Shown here in pieces: positions 1 through 8,830 of a DNA stretch of 64,000 bases. Every line of letters starts with the position of its first letter. Positions within the stretch are counted from its first letter, which is position 1. The position numbers and the translations under genes were made by a program. The DNA is from Egibacteraceae bacterium (GTDB taxonomy: Bacteria > Actinomycetota > Nitriliruptoria > Euzebyales > Egibacteraceae), in NCBI GenBank assembly GCA_035540635.1, contig DATLGH010000033.1, forward strand, positions 1 to 64,000, in the 5' to 3' direction. The notes under the pieces were generated by a model, which had not been told where the DNA came from, did no database searches, and worked only from the letters and a program-made list of their open reading frames with translations.

Positions 1-1040
<1,040 letters not shown>

Positions 1041-1133
1041 CCCCGTGCCGCCGGCACATCGGCGTGAGCCTGCACGGGCGGGGCGACGCAGCAGACTTAA
1101 GAGCGGGGTGCGCTTGCGCAGCAGGTGATCGGT

Positions 1134-1164
1134 CTCGGCGAGGACCGGCGAGGACCGGCGAGGG
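1134..1164. repeat. Short tandem repeat, 10-bp unit AGGACCGGCG, in a gene-free gap
   Basis: About two and a half head-to-tail copies of a 10-bp unit sit in the 355-bp gap between thiSG and the GYD-domain gene (1041-1395). I see no convincing gene, RNA or terminator in the rest of the gap. The only ribosome-binding-site-like sequence is GGGGGCAGGGC just before the ATG at 1396. Confidence 0.5.
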
Positions 1165-1395
1165 GATGAGCGCCTGGCGTCCCAGCCCGACGGGCAGGGC
1201 GGGTCGCCGAGTAGGACTCGTACCCCGGCGGACGATCGGGAGCACTCGGTTGCGGCGGGGCCGGGACCACGTCGGGTTGTCCGGCTTGCCCCACTGGAAC
1301 CGGGCTCGCGCAGGTCCGAAGATGGAGCGACGAACCGCCGTGAGCTGCGCAGAAAGCACCGGCGTGCCGATGCGGCGGAGGCAAGGGGGCAGGGC

Positions 1396-1689
1396 ATGGT
1401 CACGTACGTATCGCTCATCAACTGGACCGATCAGGGCATTCGCAGCTTCACCGACACGGTGAAGCGGGCGAGGGAGTTCCGCAGCCTCGCCGAGAGCAAC
1501 GGCGGGCAGGTGCGCGAGCTCCTGTGGACCGTCGGCGAGTGCGACATCGTCGCGGTCGTCGACTTCCCGGACGAGGAGACCGCCACTGCGCTGCTGCTGA
1601 AGGTCGGAGCCCTCGGCAACGTCCGCACCCGCTCCATGCGCGGCTTTGACGAGGAGGCGATGGAGCGCATCATCGCCAAGGCGGGCTAG
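1396..1689 (+). CDS. GYD-domain protein
   Basis: A 97-residue protein beginning MVTYVSLINWTDQGIR, with the internal layout of the GYD family: a ferredoxin-like alpha/beta domain in which an N-terminal 'tYv.L.nwTdqG' strand is followed by a helix rich in basic residues and a 'vGeyDivav.d.Pdeeta' strand. Here the family's GxYD is VGECDIVAVVDFPDE. The biochemical role of this family is not established. The start is supported by GGGGGCAGGGC immediately upstream. It is a single-gene unit after the thiamin operon. Confidence 0.85.
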   Translation: MVTYVSLINWTDQGIRSFTDTVKRAREFRSLAESNGGQVRELLWTVGECDIVAVVDFPDEETATALLLKVGALGNVRTRSMRGFDEEAMERIIAKAG

Positions 1690-1707
1690 ACGACCCCTGG
1701 GCGCGGC

Positions 1708-1860
1708 TCAAGGGGACTCGGCGGGGCGGCGGACCGGGTAGAGAGTCCCCGGGTTCCCGGGTCGTACAAGCCCAGCACCTCGCTGCTGGTTCAGCGTCCG
1801 GGACCGGCGGTGATACAGGTCCTCGTCCGGTCCCTCGGCAAGACCGTAGACCTGGGTGCC
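1708..1860 (-). pseudogene. Decayed second copy of the C-terminal tail of the transglutaminase-like gene
   Basis: The minus strand encodes GNPGTLYPVRRPAESP followed by a stop, which matches the tail of the neighbouring gene ending at 2033 (SPGNMYPVRRPAESA). Just upstream, EVLGLYDP appears in another reading frame, matching EVLGLYDPWSP of the intact gene, so a frameshift separates the two blocks. Similarity fades beyond about 1860. This is a remnant of a tandem duplication or of a swapped C-terminal cassette rather than an expressed gene. The stretch from 1861 to 2032 holds no further recognisable gene. Confidence 0.75.
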
Positions 1861-2032
1861 GTACGGGATGCCGCTGCGCATCCCGAGCAGCTGGCGAATC
1901 GTCGCCTGCGGTCGAGCGGAAAGCCGGACACGTCGTCGCTGAGGGGTCGTCGGCGCCCGGCGTGCACGAGGATCAGGCCCGCAACCGCGACTGATCTCAG
2001 GCCAGTCGGCCCCGGGCAGCGGCGGGCAGCGC

Positions 2033-3478
2033 TCAGGCTGATTCGGCGGGGCGGCGGACGGGATACATGTTCCCGGGACTCCAGGGGTCGTACAGCCCGA
2101 GCACCTCCCGGGCACGGATGCGCCGCAGCTCGACGTCGACGGGGCCGGCGAAGCCGTCGCCCTGCACGCGCCAGCGTCCGCCCACCTCATGGACGTTGGG
2201 GAAGCGGTCGGCCAGCTCCTGGCGCGCGGAGGCGCGCTGCGCCGCGGTGCCGCGTCGGGTCCGCTCGACCAGCCGCAACGCCATGTTCGCGACCCGGTTG
2301 TACTCGGCGGCGAGCTTGGTCTTCATCTGGCCGGCGGTCTTCTGACCCGAGCCGTGCCCGAGGAAGATGTCCTCGCCCTCCTGCCTCCTGATCAGCACGG
2401 CGTTCTCCAGGCGCCAGGCGTTGCCGACGTTCTCGTTGATGGCGTCGTAGCCGGGGTGGTTCCAGAAGTAGACGTGGTCGCCGATCACGAGGTCCCGCGG
2501 CGACGACGGCACCACCTGCTGCAGGCTTCCCAGACCCGGCCGGCCTGCAGCGGGCAGGTCGAGGTCGTCGAACATGTTCCAGCGCAGCTCGATCTGGTCA
2601 GGGCCGAATGCCGCGATCCGCGCGTTGAACGCCGGCTTTCCGAGGGAGGCCATGAACGCGCGGAAGTGGACCAGCGACACGAGGTAGTCGCAGTGCAGCA
2701 GGCTGCGCCGGTGGGGCGGTTGCGGCACGAACAGGTTCATGATCGCGTCCCACGGGTCTGTCCTGCCCGTGGGTGTGAGCCGCCAGCTGTAGTCGTCGGG
2801 GTCGCCGTAGACGGTGTGCCGCTCCCCGCGTGGAAGCCGACGGATCTCTGCGCGCTTGGCCGGGTCGCGGCGCTCGTCGTAGTCGTCGGGGGGCAGGGGC
2901 TGCCACGAGTCCTTCGCGGTGAAGTTGACCCGCGGTCCCCAGTAGAGCGCCGGGCCGGTGAACGGATAGCCGAATGCGCGAAGGCCTCCGCGGGAGGCGC
3001 GCTGGGAGCTCTGCATCACGTCCGACATCGTCACGCGCTTGACGAGCTCGCTCTGCAGCTCGTCCTCGGTCGCGAACGTGAACGGGTCGCTGGCCGCTGC
3101 CATGTCGCTGAGGACGAGCGCCGCCACCCGGCGTTGCCGGCCGCGGGGGAACCGTCCCCGGACGAACGCCTGGCGTTGCGCGCGGGTCATGGCCGTGGGG
3201 GTCACGGCGGGGGGCGACACGACGAGGACGCGTCGCTGCACGCTTGCCGTGCCCCCCGAGGCGGCGGCTGGGGCGAGCAGCCGCTGGACCGCCTGGTTGC
3301 CGGCCGTCCCTTGCAGCTGCAGTGCCACGCCTTCCCGCACCGCCCTGTCACCCTGCCGCGCAGCGCGCACCCACTCGGGCAGGACCCCCCGGCTGGGCAT
3401 CCCCGGGCGTGCCGGCGGGCGCGGTTGCGACACCCCCGGTGCTCGCGCTTGCCGGGTGACCCGCGCGGCAGTCGGCAT
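2033..3478 (-). CDS. Transglutaminase-like protein with AGNQAVQRLL motif (putative injected effector or toxin)
   Basis: 481 residues from an ATG preceded by GGAGGAG, which decides the start over longer in-frame options. Residues 54-68 contain QLQGTAGNQAVQRLL, a motif recurrent in actinobacterial proteins linked to extracellular contractile injection systems, often alongside DUF4157. The region from about 255 to 380 resembles the cysteine-protease-fold Tgl transglutaminases of Bacillus: LLHCDYLVSLVHF (candidate nucleophile C263), GDHVYFWNHPGY, WRLENAVLI (candidate E358) and FLGHGSG (H375). Such enzymes form glutamyl-lysine crosslinks or deamidate proteins. The N-terminus is proline- and arginine-rich with no signal peptide. 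No injection-system structural genes are in the window. A broken copy of the last about 30 residues lies downstream. Family placement is from motif recall. Confidence 0.6.
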   Translation of the reverse strand: MPTAARVTRQARAPGVSQPRPPARPGMPSRGVLPEWVRAARQGDRAVREGVALQLQGTAGNQAVQRLLAPAAASGGTASVQRRVLVVSPPAVTPTAMTRAQRQAFVRGRFPRGRQRRVAALVLSDMAAASDPFTFATEDELQSELVKRVTMSDVMQSSQRASRGGLRAFGYPFTGPALYWGPRVNFTAKDSWQPLPPDDYDERRDPAKRAEIRRLPRGERHTVYGDPDDYSWRLTPTGRTDPWDAIMNLFVPQPPHRRSLLHCDYLVSLVHFRAFMASLGKPAFNARIAAFGPDQIELRWNMFDDLDLPAAGRPGLGSLQQVVPSSPRDLVIGDHVYFWNHPGYDAINENVGNAWRLENAVLIRRQEGEDIFLGHGSGQKTAGQMKTKLAAEYNRVANMALRLVERTRRGTAAQRASARQELADRFPNVHEVGGRWRVQGDGFAGPVDVELRRIRAREVLGLYDPWSPGNMYPVRRPAESA

Positions 3479-3792
3479 GAGCTCCTCCGTGGGCGCCAGC
3501 AACAATCGCGCTCCTGGATAGCACCTCGGCGTCCAGGGCGACAGTGTCATCGCGGCAGGCCGCAGGTGCCAGCAACACCGTCCGAAGGCGCCATGAACAG
3601 TGCCCGAAGGGGCACAGCCCGGGAACGCGTGCACGGCCGGGGGCCCGAGCCAGTTCTTGGCGGTGAGCACGACATCCGCCGCCCGATGGTGCCGACGAGG
3701 ACGAACCTGCTGGGTCTGGTGAAGGTCGGCGGCCGTGGCTGGCATGGCCCGAAACCCCTGCCGGCTAGCCGGCCGCCGCGGCGAACAGTCAG
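3479..3792. other. Gene-free stretch between the transglutaminase-like gene and the formate dehydrogenase fragment
   Basis: About 310 bp with no recognisable coding sequence. The open frame that continues upstream of the transglutaminase-like start across this stretch has arginine/cysteine/proline-rich composition typical of non-coding GC-rich DNA, and the good ribosome-binding site sits at the inner ATG. It probably carries the promoter of that gene. Confidence 0.5.
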
Positions 3793-3997
3793 CGGCGGCG
3801 CGCGTCGACGACGCGGTCGGCGATCATGCCCATCGCCTCTTCGAGGGCGATCTCCTCCCACTCGGTGGCGTACGGGCGGCGGTACCTCACCTTCCGCGCC
3901 CGCAGGTCCTCGTGACGAGGTTCTTGCTCGCGGCTCCCTTCGGGCAGAGCTTGCCGCGCGAGATCGGGCTGTCGTAGTCGCGCTCGACACCGACGAC
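3793..3997 (-). pseudogene. Fragment of a second formate dehydrogenase alpha subunit
   Basis: On the minus strand one frame reads DYDSPISRGKLCPKGAASKN followed by LVT, and, after a one-base frame change, YRRPYATEWEEIALEEAMGM and IADRVVDAR. These match the N-terminal [4Fe-4S] region of the intact FdhA in this window (DYDSPISRGRLCPKGAASKN; YRRPHATEWEDLPLDEAMDM; about residues 78-139). The remnant stops before the selenocysteine position and lacks both ends, so it is dead. It shows that a second Fdh copy once lay here or that a piece of the gene was duplicated and decayed. Confidence 0.85.
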
Positions 3998-4025
3998 CTC
4001 TGTCCTCCTCACCCGGCTGCCTCTG

Positions 4026-4904
4026 CTACCCGCCAGCCAGGCGCTGCACGACCCGGGACGACGGCACGCGCTCCCTGCGCCGGCCGAAGACGAGCAGCAG
4101 CAAGGCGATGAGCTCCTCGATGAGCCAGTAGATCCCGTAGGAGACGACCGCGACGGCCATCGGCCAGGCCGTCAGGGCGAGCGACGGCCCGAGCACGAGG
4201 CCGAACCGGAAGCGCCTGAACCACGTCGCGGCGTACAGCAGCGTGCCGAGCCCGCCGACGCCCGCAAAGTGCAGCAGCTCCCGGCTGAAGGTGGCCTCCT
4301 CGACGTCCCAGAGGAACTTCACCCCGCGCGCGAGGACGCGCAGGCCCGGGATCGAGTCGGGGACGAAGCTGTAGCTCGCAAGGGTCGGGAAGTCGAGGAC
4401 GGCAGGCAGGAGGAACAGTCCCATGACGCTGAACGCGAACAGGCCGACCATCACGCGGACGCGGTCGGCGATCGGGTTTCGCCCTTCGCCCTTCATCAGC
4501 GTGCGCACGCTGACGGCGCCCCACATGACCCACCGGCGCAGGAACTTCACGCCGAGGTACTGCATCGCCTCCCGGAAGATCCGGTCGGCTTCCTCCGCGC
4601 CTACCTGCGGGCCCAGGTAGTTCGGCTTCTCTCCGGGGTCGAGGATCATCGCGTCGTGGACGAGTGCGGCCGGGGTATGACGCCCGTCCTTGGGGACCAG
4701 CCATGCCGCGAACGTGGGCACCGACGCGAGATCGGTCTCGAACTCCTCCTCGAGCCGGGCGGGGATGGTCCAGATGCGCCCGTCCTCGTGCACGTAGCGG
4801 AACTGGTTCGTCAGCAGGTACGTGCCGTCGCGTCCGTCCACGCGCTGCAACACGAACTTCGCCGGCGCGTCCTTGTCCGCTGCGTAGTAGCCCTGCTCGA
4901 GCAT
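4026..4904 (-). CDS. DUF1353-family protein with C-terminal membrane segments
   Basis: 292 residues, starting MLEQGYYAADKD behind AGGAGGGGGAC. Residues about 15-130 form a DUF1353-type domain (TDLASVPTFAAWLVPKDGRHTPAALVHDAM..., with the conserved TDLASVP and AxxxHD motifs seen in phage and bacterial DUF1353 proteins). After about residue 145 there are several hydrophobic stretches (VMVGLFAFSVMGLFLLPAVL and others), so the protein is likely membrane-anchored. The function of DUF1353 is unknown. It sits alone between two pseudogenes. The 152 bp upstream to 5056 hold no gene. Confidence 0.75.
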   Translation of the reverse strand: MLEQGYYAADKDAPAKFVLQRVDGRDGTYLLTNQFRYVHEDGRIWTIPARLEEEFETDLASVPTFAAWLVPKDGRHTPAALVHDAMILDPGEKPNYLGPQVGAEEADRIFREAMQYLGVKFLRRWVMWGAVSVRTLMKGEGRNPIADRVRVMVGLFAFSVMGLFLLPAVLDFPTLASYSFVPDSIPGLRVLARGVKFLWDVEEATFSRELLHFAGVGGLGTLLYAATWFRRFRFGLVLGPSLALTAWPMAVAVVSYGIYWLIEELIALLLLVFGRRRERVPSSRVVQRLAGG

Positions 4905-5056
4905 GGCGCGTCCCCCTCCTGTCGACAGTGGACGGCTCCCGAACCGTCCCCCGGCGCCCGCACGCCTGATCTGGTCGAAAGTGTGCTCCTGCGCGCAGCA
5001 GATGACAAGCACGAATCGGGCAAGGGGGACGGCTCCGGGCGGTTGAGTGCGGAGTT

Positions 5057-6400
5057 CTACTGGCAGGCGAAGTCGGAGCGCGGACACTTTCCCGGTAGGC
5101 CCGGCGCGCAGGCAGCCGGTGATCGGTTCCATCGACGCGCCGCGAGCGCGACGAGGACCTCGCAGCGCTCGGCGTCGCCCATCCCCGCAGCGTCGACCTT
5201 CAGTGCTGCACGGTAGAGCCGGACACCCTCTTCGTAGGCGAGGCGCCGGACGGCCTCGGCGGCGGCGCGGACCATCCACCTGCGGGCGGTTGCGGCCTCG
5301 CCGTAGGGCGCGAGCACCGACCAGTGCCAGGCGATGTCGGCAAGGGGGTCGGAGAGGTTGGCGGCGAACCGTTGTTCCATCGCCTCGGCGACACGGCGGT
5401 GCAGCGCGGCCTGTCCGGAGGTGGTCAGCGACGCGGCGATAGCGTCGCGGGTGAGCGCGTGCACGAACCGGTAGTCGCCTGCGTCGCCCACCCGGTCGAG
5501 AAGGCCGTGCTCGACGGCTTCGTCGATGAGGGGAAGGCACTGCCCGACGGGCGCGTCGAGCACCGCGGCGAGGAGCGCGACCGAGAAGTCACGTCCGAGG
5601 ATGGCCGCCGCCTGCGCCAGCCTGCGGCAGTCGGGCGAGACACGGTCGAGCCGCCCCCGGCACGACGTCGAGCACCGTCCGCGGCGGACGGTCCGGAAGC
5701 CAGGTGCCGTTCGCGCTCGCGGCTGCCACCTCGCGGACGAACAGCGAGTTGCCGGCGGTCACCTCGAGCACCGCGCGGGGATCCGCCGCCGACTCGGCCG
5801 CGCTGACGCTGGCGAGTACAACGCGCACCTCCGCGAGGCCGAACCCGCGTAGGTCGAGACGCTGCACTCCCGGTGACCGGAGCAGGTCGGGCATGACCCG
5901 GGGGAGCGCACTCGCCGGCGCGTGATGACGGAAGGCAGCGAGCACGAGCAGACGCGCACCGAGAAGGTGGTTGGCGAGGTGGGCGAGGAGCCGCAGCGAC
6001 GGCTCGTCCGCCCAATGGATGTCGTCGAGGATGACGAGGAGGCCCGTCCTGTTCGCCGCGCCGCGCAGGGCCTGGGTGACGGCGTCGAAGAAGCGGAAAC
6101 GGTCCTCGGGTGACGCGACGTCACCCCCACGGGGACGTCGTGGTCAGTCCCCAGCGAGCGGAGTACCTGGAGCCATGGCCAGAAGGCCGGCGCCCCCTCG
6201 GCCTCCCGCACCGTCCCCACACGACGGCGGTGCCCCCGGCGAGCGCGACGCCGGCGAGCTCCTGGGCGAGGCGCGTCTTGCCGATCCCCGGCTCACCTGG
6301 CAGAGGACGAGCCGGCCATCCCCCTGGCGGGCAGCATCGAGCCATGCGCGCAGGGCGTCGAGCTCGTCGCGTCGGCCCACGATCCCGTCGTCGGCGACCT
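5057..6400 (-). pseudogene. Broken AAA-ATPase / LuxR-type (LAL-like) regulator
   Basis: Protein-level similarity to large ATP-binding regulators runs continuously on the minus strand but jumps frames several times. From the 5' end: VGRRDELDALRAWLDAA, a Walker A block GEPGIGKTRLAQELAG, VREAEGAPAFWPWLQVLRSL, then LVILDDIHWADEPSLRLLAH (Walker B), LAAFRHHAPA...GNSLFVREVA, and LIDEAVEHGLLDRVGDAGDY..HALTRDAIAASL. The last similarity is near LKVDAAGMGDAERCEVLVALAAR. A short unrelated tail then leads to a stop, so the usual tetratricopeptide region and C-terminal HTH are missing. At least four frame changes make sequencing error an unlikely sole cause. Confidence 0.8.
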
Positions 6401-6486
6401 GCCCGGAACCCCCCGTCCAGGGCGCGCAGCAGTGCGGGGATCTTGTTCGGCGGCTTCGTGGCGGTCGAGCCGATAGCGTGGGGTCG

Positions 6487-6756
6487 ATGGGTGACGACAC
6501 GGACCGCATCCGGGTGAGGCTGGCGAACCGCCGCTGGGATACGCGGCGGGTGGTGGTCACGGTGATCGGCTTCACCGTGGTGCTGCTCGGACTCGTGATG
6601 CTCCTGCTGCCTGGACCGGGCGTCCTGCTGGTCGTGTCGGGCTTTGCCATCCTTGCGACGGAGTTCATGTGGGCCTGGCGCGCGCAGCGCTTCGTGCAGG
6701 CCAAGGCGCGTCGCGCCGGCCGCCGCGCGCGGCGCTGGGGGTCCCGCCAGACCTGA
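6487..6756 (+). CDS. PGPGW-type small transmembrane protein
   Basis: 89 residues from the ATG at the start of MGDDTDRIRVRL. The core is one long hydrophobic hairpin containing LLLPGPGVLLVVSGFAIL, the signature of the TIGR02611/PGPGW family of small actinobacterial membrane proteins; the usual tryptophan after PGPG is valine here. The tail is strongly basic (KARRAGRRARRWG), fitting a cytoplasmic positive end. Function unknown. It is transcribed away from the fdh operon. Confidence 0.8.
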   Translation: MGDDTDRIRVRLANRRWDTRRVVVTVIGFTVVLLGLVMLLLPGPGVLLVVSGFAILATEFMWAWRAQRFVQAKARRAGRRARRWGSRQT

Positions 6757-6864
6757 GCGGGCGGTTGCTCCGGGCCGCTGCGGTCTTGCGGCAGCCGCGA
6801 CGGCGCGAGAGGCTCGCTCGACCATGGACGGCCGGACGCCGGCACGGTGGCGCCTGCGCTTCAG

Positions 6865-7878
6865 CTAGGTGTGCTCCGCTCGTTGTTCATCGCCGCTCGC
6901 GTCCCCTGTCTCGGCCAGCCGACGGCGCTGGGTGGTGACGACGTACTTCGGGTCGGCGGTTCCCTGAAAGCCCGCCCGATACACCGCCCAGCGCTGACAG
7001 AAGGAGCCGGCGAGCAGCGCGACCGCGCCCAGCCGCCGCAGCGGCAAGCGGTTGGCTCCCCCGGCCGCGACGAGGGCGGTACCGGCCGCGGTGCACGACT
7101 TGGCGAGCTTCGCCCACCGTCCGGCGTCGCCCTCGTGGTAGGGCTCGGCGAGGGACCCGAGACGCCGCTCCATGACCTCCTCGGCACCGAGCTCGATTAC
7201 GGCGCCGGCGAGCGCGAGCCGCCGCGCCGGCTCCTGCTCCCCTTCGGGAGCGAGCAGCAGCGCCGCCGCCCCGGCCGATGCGGCGGCGGAGCCACCGAAC
7301 AGAAACGGCAGCTCCCGGCGTGCCTCGTGCCACACGGGGACGGCGGTGTTCGCGAACAGCACCGCGGTGTAGGTGGCCATGCCGAACCCGAGCGCCGAGC
7401 CGACCCGCTGGGCGAGACGGCGCAGCCCCGGCAGGCGCCCGATCTCGTCGAGGCCCGCCGCGGCCGCCGCCGCCGGGGAGAACGCCGCGAGGATCCACGA
7501 GCCGACCGACAGCGGCGACGTGGGCTTGAAGACCCGCAGCATGTGGTGGAACCGCCCCGGCACGCCGAGGTCGGCGACGAGCAGCGGCGGGCCGGCCAGC
7601 GCGGCGGCCGCCGCGGTTCGCCGGGCCGCCCGTGCGAGCCCGCGCCTGCCGGTCAGCTCCGCCGCCTCGGCGAGCGCCTCCGACAGCCCGCCGAGCCCGC
7701 CGACGAAGACGTAGACCGGGACCTCCCACGTCCACGCGGGGGCCTGGAGGATCGGACGCCCGTGGTAGCTGCGGACCTCGGCGGGGGGGACCATCGCCCC
7801 GCGCGGGGACTTCAGCTGCTGCGCCGGCGCGCCGGCCCCGAGGTCGACCGATGGGGTGGGCACGGAACCCTCGCTCAT
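6865..7878 (-). CDS. Formate dehydrogenase membrane subunit, NrfD/PsrC family
   Basis: 337 residues. The ATG overlaps the stop of the iron-sulfur subunit (ATGA), making it the third gene of the fdh operon. It has multiple hydrophobic helices and the NrfD-family opening SYHGRPILQAPAWTWEVPVY, then LLVADLGVPGRFHHMLRVFKP and TSPLSVGSWIL, all typical of PsrC/NrfD quinone-interacting subunits. It would anchor FdhAB to the membrane and pass electrons from formate oxidation to menaquinone. Unlike the E. coli FDH-N gamma subunit (a b-type cytochrome), NrfD-type anchors usually lack haem. Confidence 0.88.
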   Translation of the reverse strand: MSEGSVPTPSVDLGAGAPAQQLKSPRGAMVPPAEVRSYHGRPILQAPAWTWEVPVYVFVGGLGGLSEALAEAAELTGRRGLARAARRTAAAAALAGPPLLVADLGVPGRFHHMLRVFKPTSPLSVGSWILAAFSPAAAAAAGLDEIGRLPGLRRLAQRVGSALGFGMATYTAVLFANTAVPVWHEARRELPFLFGGSAAASAGAAALLLAPEGEQEPARRLALAGAVIELGAEEVMERRLGSLAEPYHEGDAGRWAKLAKSCTAAGTALVAAGGANRLPLRRLGAVALLAGSFCQRWAVYRAGFQGTADPKYVVTTQRRRLAETGDASGDEQRAEHT

Positions 7879-8819
7879 CGACGCCGCGCACCGCCGGCCA
7901 CCGCGGAGGCCACGGTGAGCGCCAGCGCCGCCGCCGCACCGAGCGCCGACAGCCACTCCGACTTCAGGTGCTTGGTCGCCACGACCGGGTCCGGGGGCAG
8001 CCCGTACACCTCCGGCTCGTCGAGCAGCAGGAACAGCGCCCCGGTCCCGTCGACGCCCGCCGCGTCGTCCTCACCGTCGCCGTAGACGTGCGCGCCGGCG
8101 AAGCCCATCGCGGTGACCTGCGCGAGACGGGTCTCGGCCATCTCGCGCATCGCGTCGAGCGAGCCGAAGCTGATGCTGTCGGTCGGGCAGACCTTCGAGC
8201 AGGCGGGCTGGTCACCGGTGCGCAGCCGGTCGTAGCACATCGTGCACTTCCACGCCTTGCCGTCCGTCTCCCGCCGGGAGATGACGCCGTACGGGCAGCC
8301 GACGACGCAGTAGCCGCAGCCGTTGCAGATGTCGGGCTGCACGACGACCGAGTCGAACTCCGTCTTGAACAGCGCACCGGTCGGGCAGTTGTCGAGGCAG
8401 CCCGCCGTCGTGCAGTGCTTGCAGACGTCGGACATCATGAGCCACCGGAAGCCGTCGGCCACGAGGTCCTGGGCGTGGTGCTCGATCGCCGCGGTGTGGG
8501 CTATCTGCTCGGCCCCCCGCAGCCGAGCGGGCTGCTCGATGAAGGCGACGTGGCGCCACGCGTCGGCCGACAGGTGACCGGTGTTGTCGTAGGAGTGCCC
8601 GGTGAAGTCCCACTTCGTCTCCGGGACGTCGTTCCACTCCTTGCAGGCGACCTCGCACGCCTTGCACCCGATGCACACGGTTGTGTCGGTGAAGAACGCC
8701 ATGCGGGGACGGCGGTCCTCGTCGGCGTACCCGGGCGCCCGGGAGGCCGCGCCCGCGACCGGCAGGGGCGCGTAGCCGGTCGCCTCGTTGCCGGTGCGGT
8801 CGGGGCGGTCGCCGAGCAT
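7875..8819 (-). CDS. fdhB: Formate dehydrogenase iron-sulfur (beta) subunit
   Basis: 314 residues. Four ferredoxin-like cysteine clusters are visible: CIGCKACEVAC, CKHCTTAGCLDNCP, CNGCGYCVVGCPYG and CTMCYDRL...ACSKVCP, the layout of DMSO reductase/FDH-N-type electron-transfer subunits with four [4Fe-4S] centres. A hydrophobic helix near the C-terminus (LSALGAAAALALTVASAV) probably inserts in the membrane. The chosen ATG lies 11 bp after the fdhA stop behind GGGGCAGG; a later ATG at 8702 (MAFFTDTTVCIGC) would remove 39 residues and is possible. Confidence 0.92.
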   Translation of the reverse strand: MLGDRPDRTGNEATGYAPLPVAGAASRAPGYADEDRRPRMAFFTDTTVCIGCKACEVACKEWNDVPETKWDFTGHSYDNTGHLSADAWRHVAFIEQPARLRGAEQIAHTAAIEHHAQDLVADGFRWLMMSDVCKHCTTAGCLDNCPTGALFKTEFDSVVVQPDICNGCGYCVVGCPYGVISRRETDGKAWKCTMCYDRLRTGDQPACSKVCPTDSISFGSLDAMREMAETRLAQVTAMGFAGAHVYGDGEDDAAGVDGTGALFLLLDEPEVYGLPPDPVVATKHLKSEWLSALGAAAALALTVASAVAGGARRR

Positions 8820-8830
8820 GCGCCTGCCCC

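Noticed and set aside
1041-1395. Possible small gene after thiSG
   Set aside because: Open frames on both strands are arginine/proline-rich, lack ribosome-binding sites and resemble no family I know.
3479-3745. N-terminal extension of the transglutaminase-like protein to 3745
   Set aside because: The extension has non-coding composition (Cys/Arg/Pro-rich), and a strong GGAGGAG site precedes the inner ATG at 3478.
2189-4111. Long plus-strand open frame (640 codons)
   Set aside because: It is the antisense of the transglutaminase-like gene; its composition reflects the GC3-rich minus-strand code.
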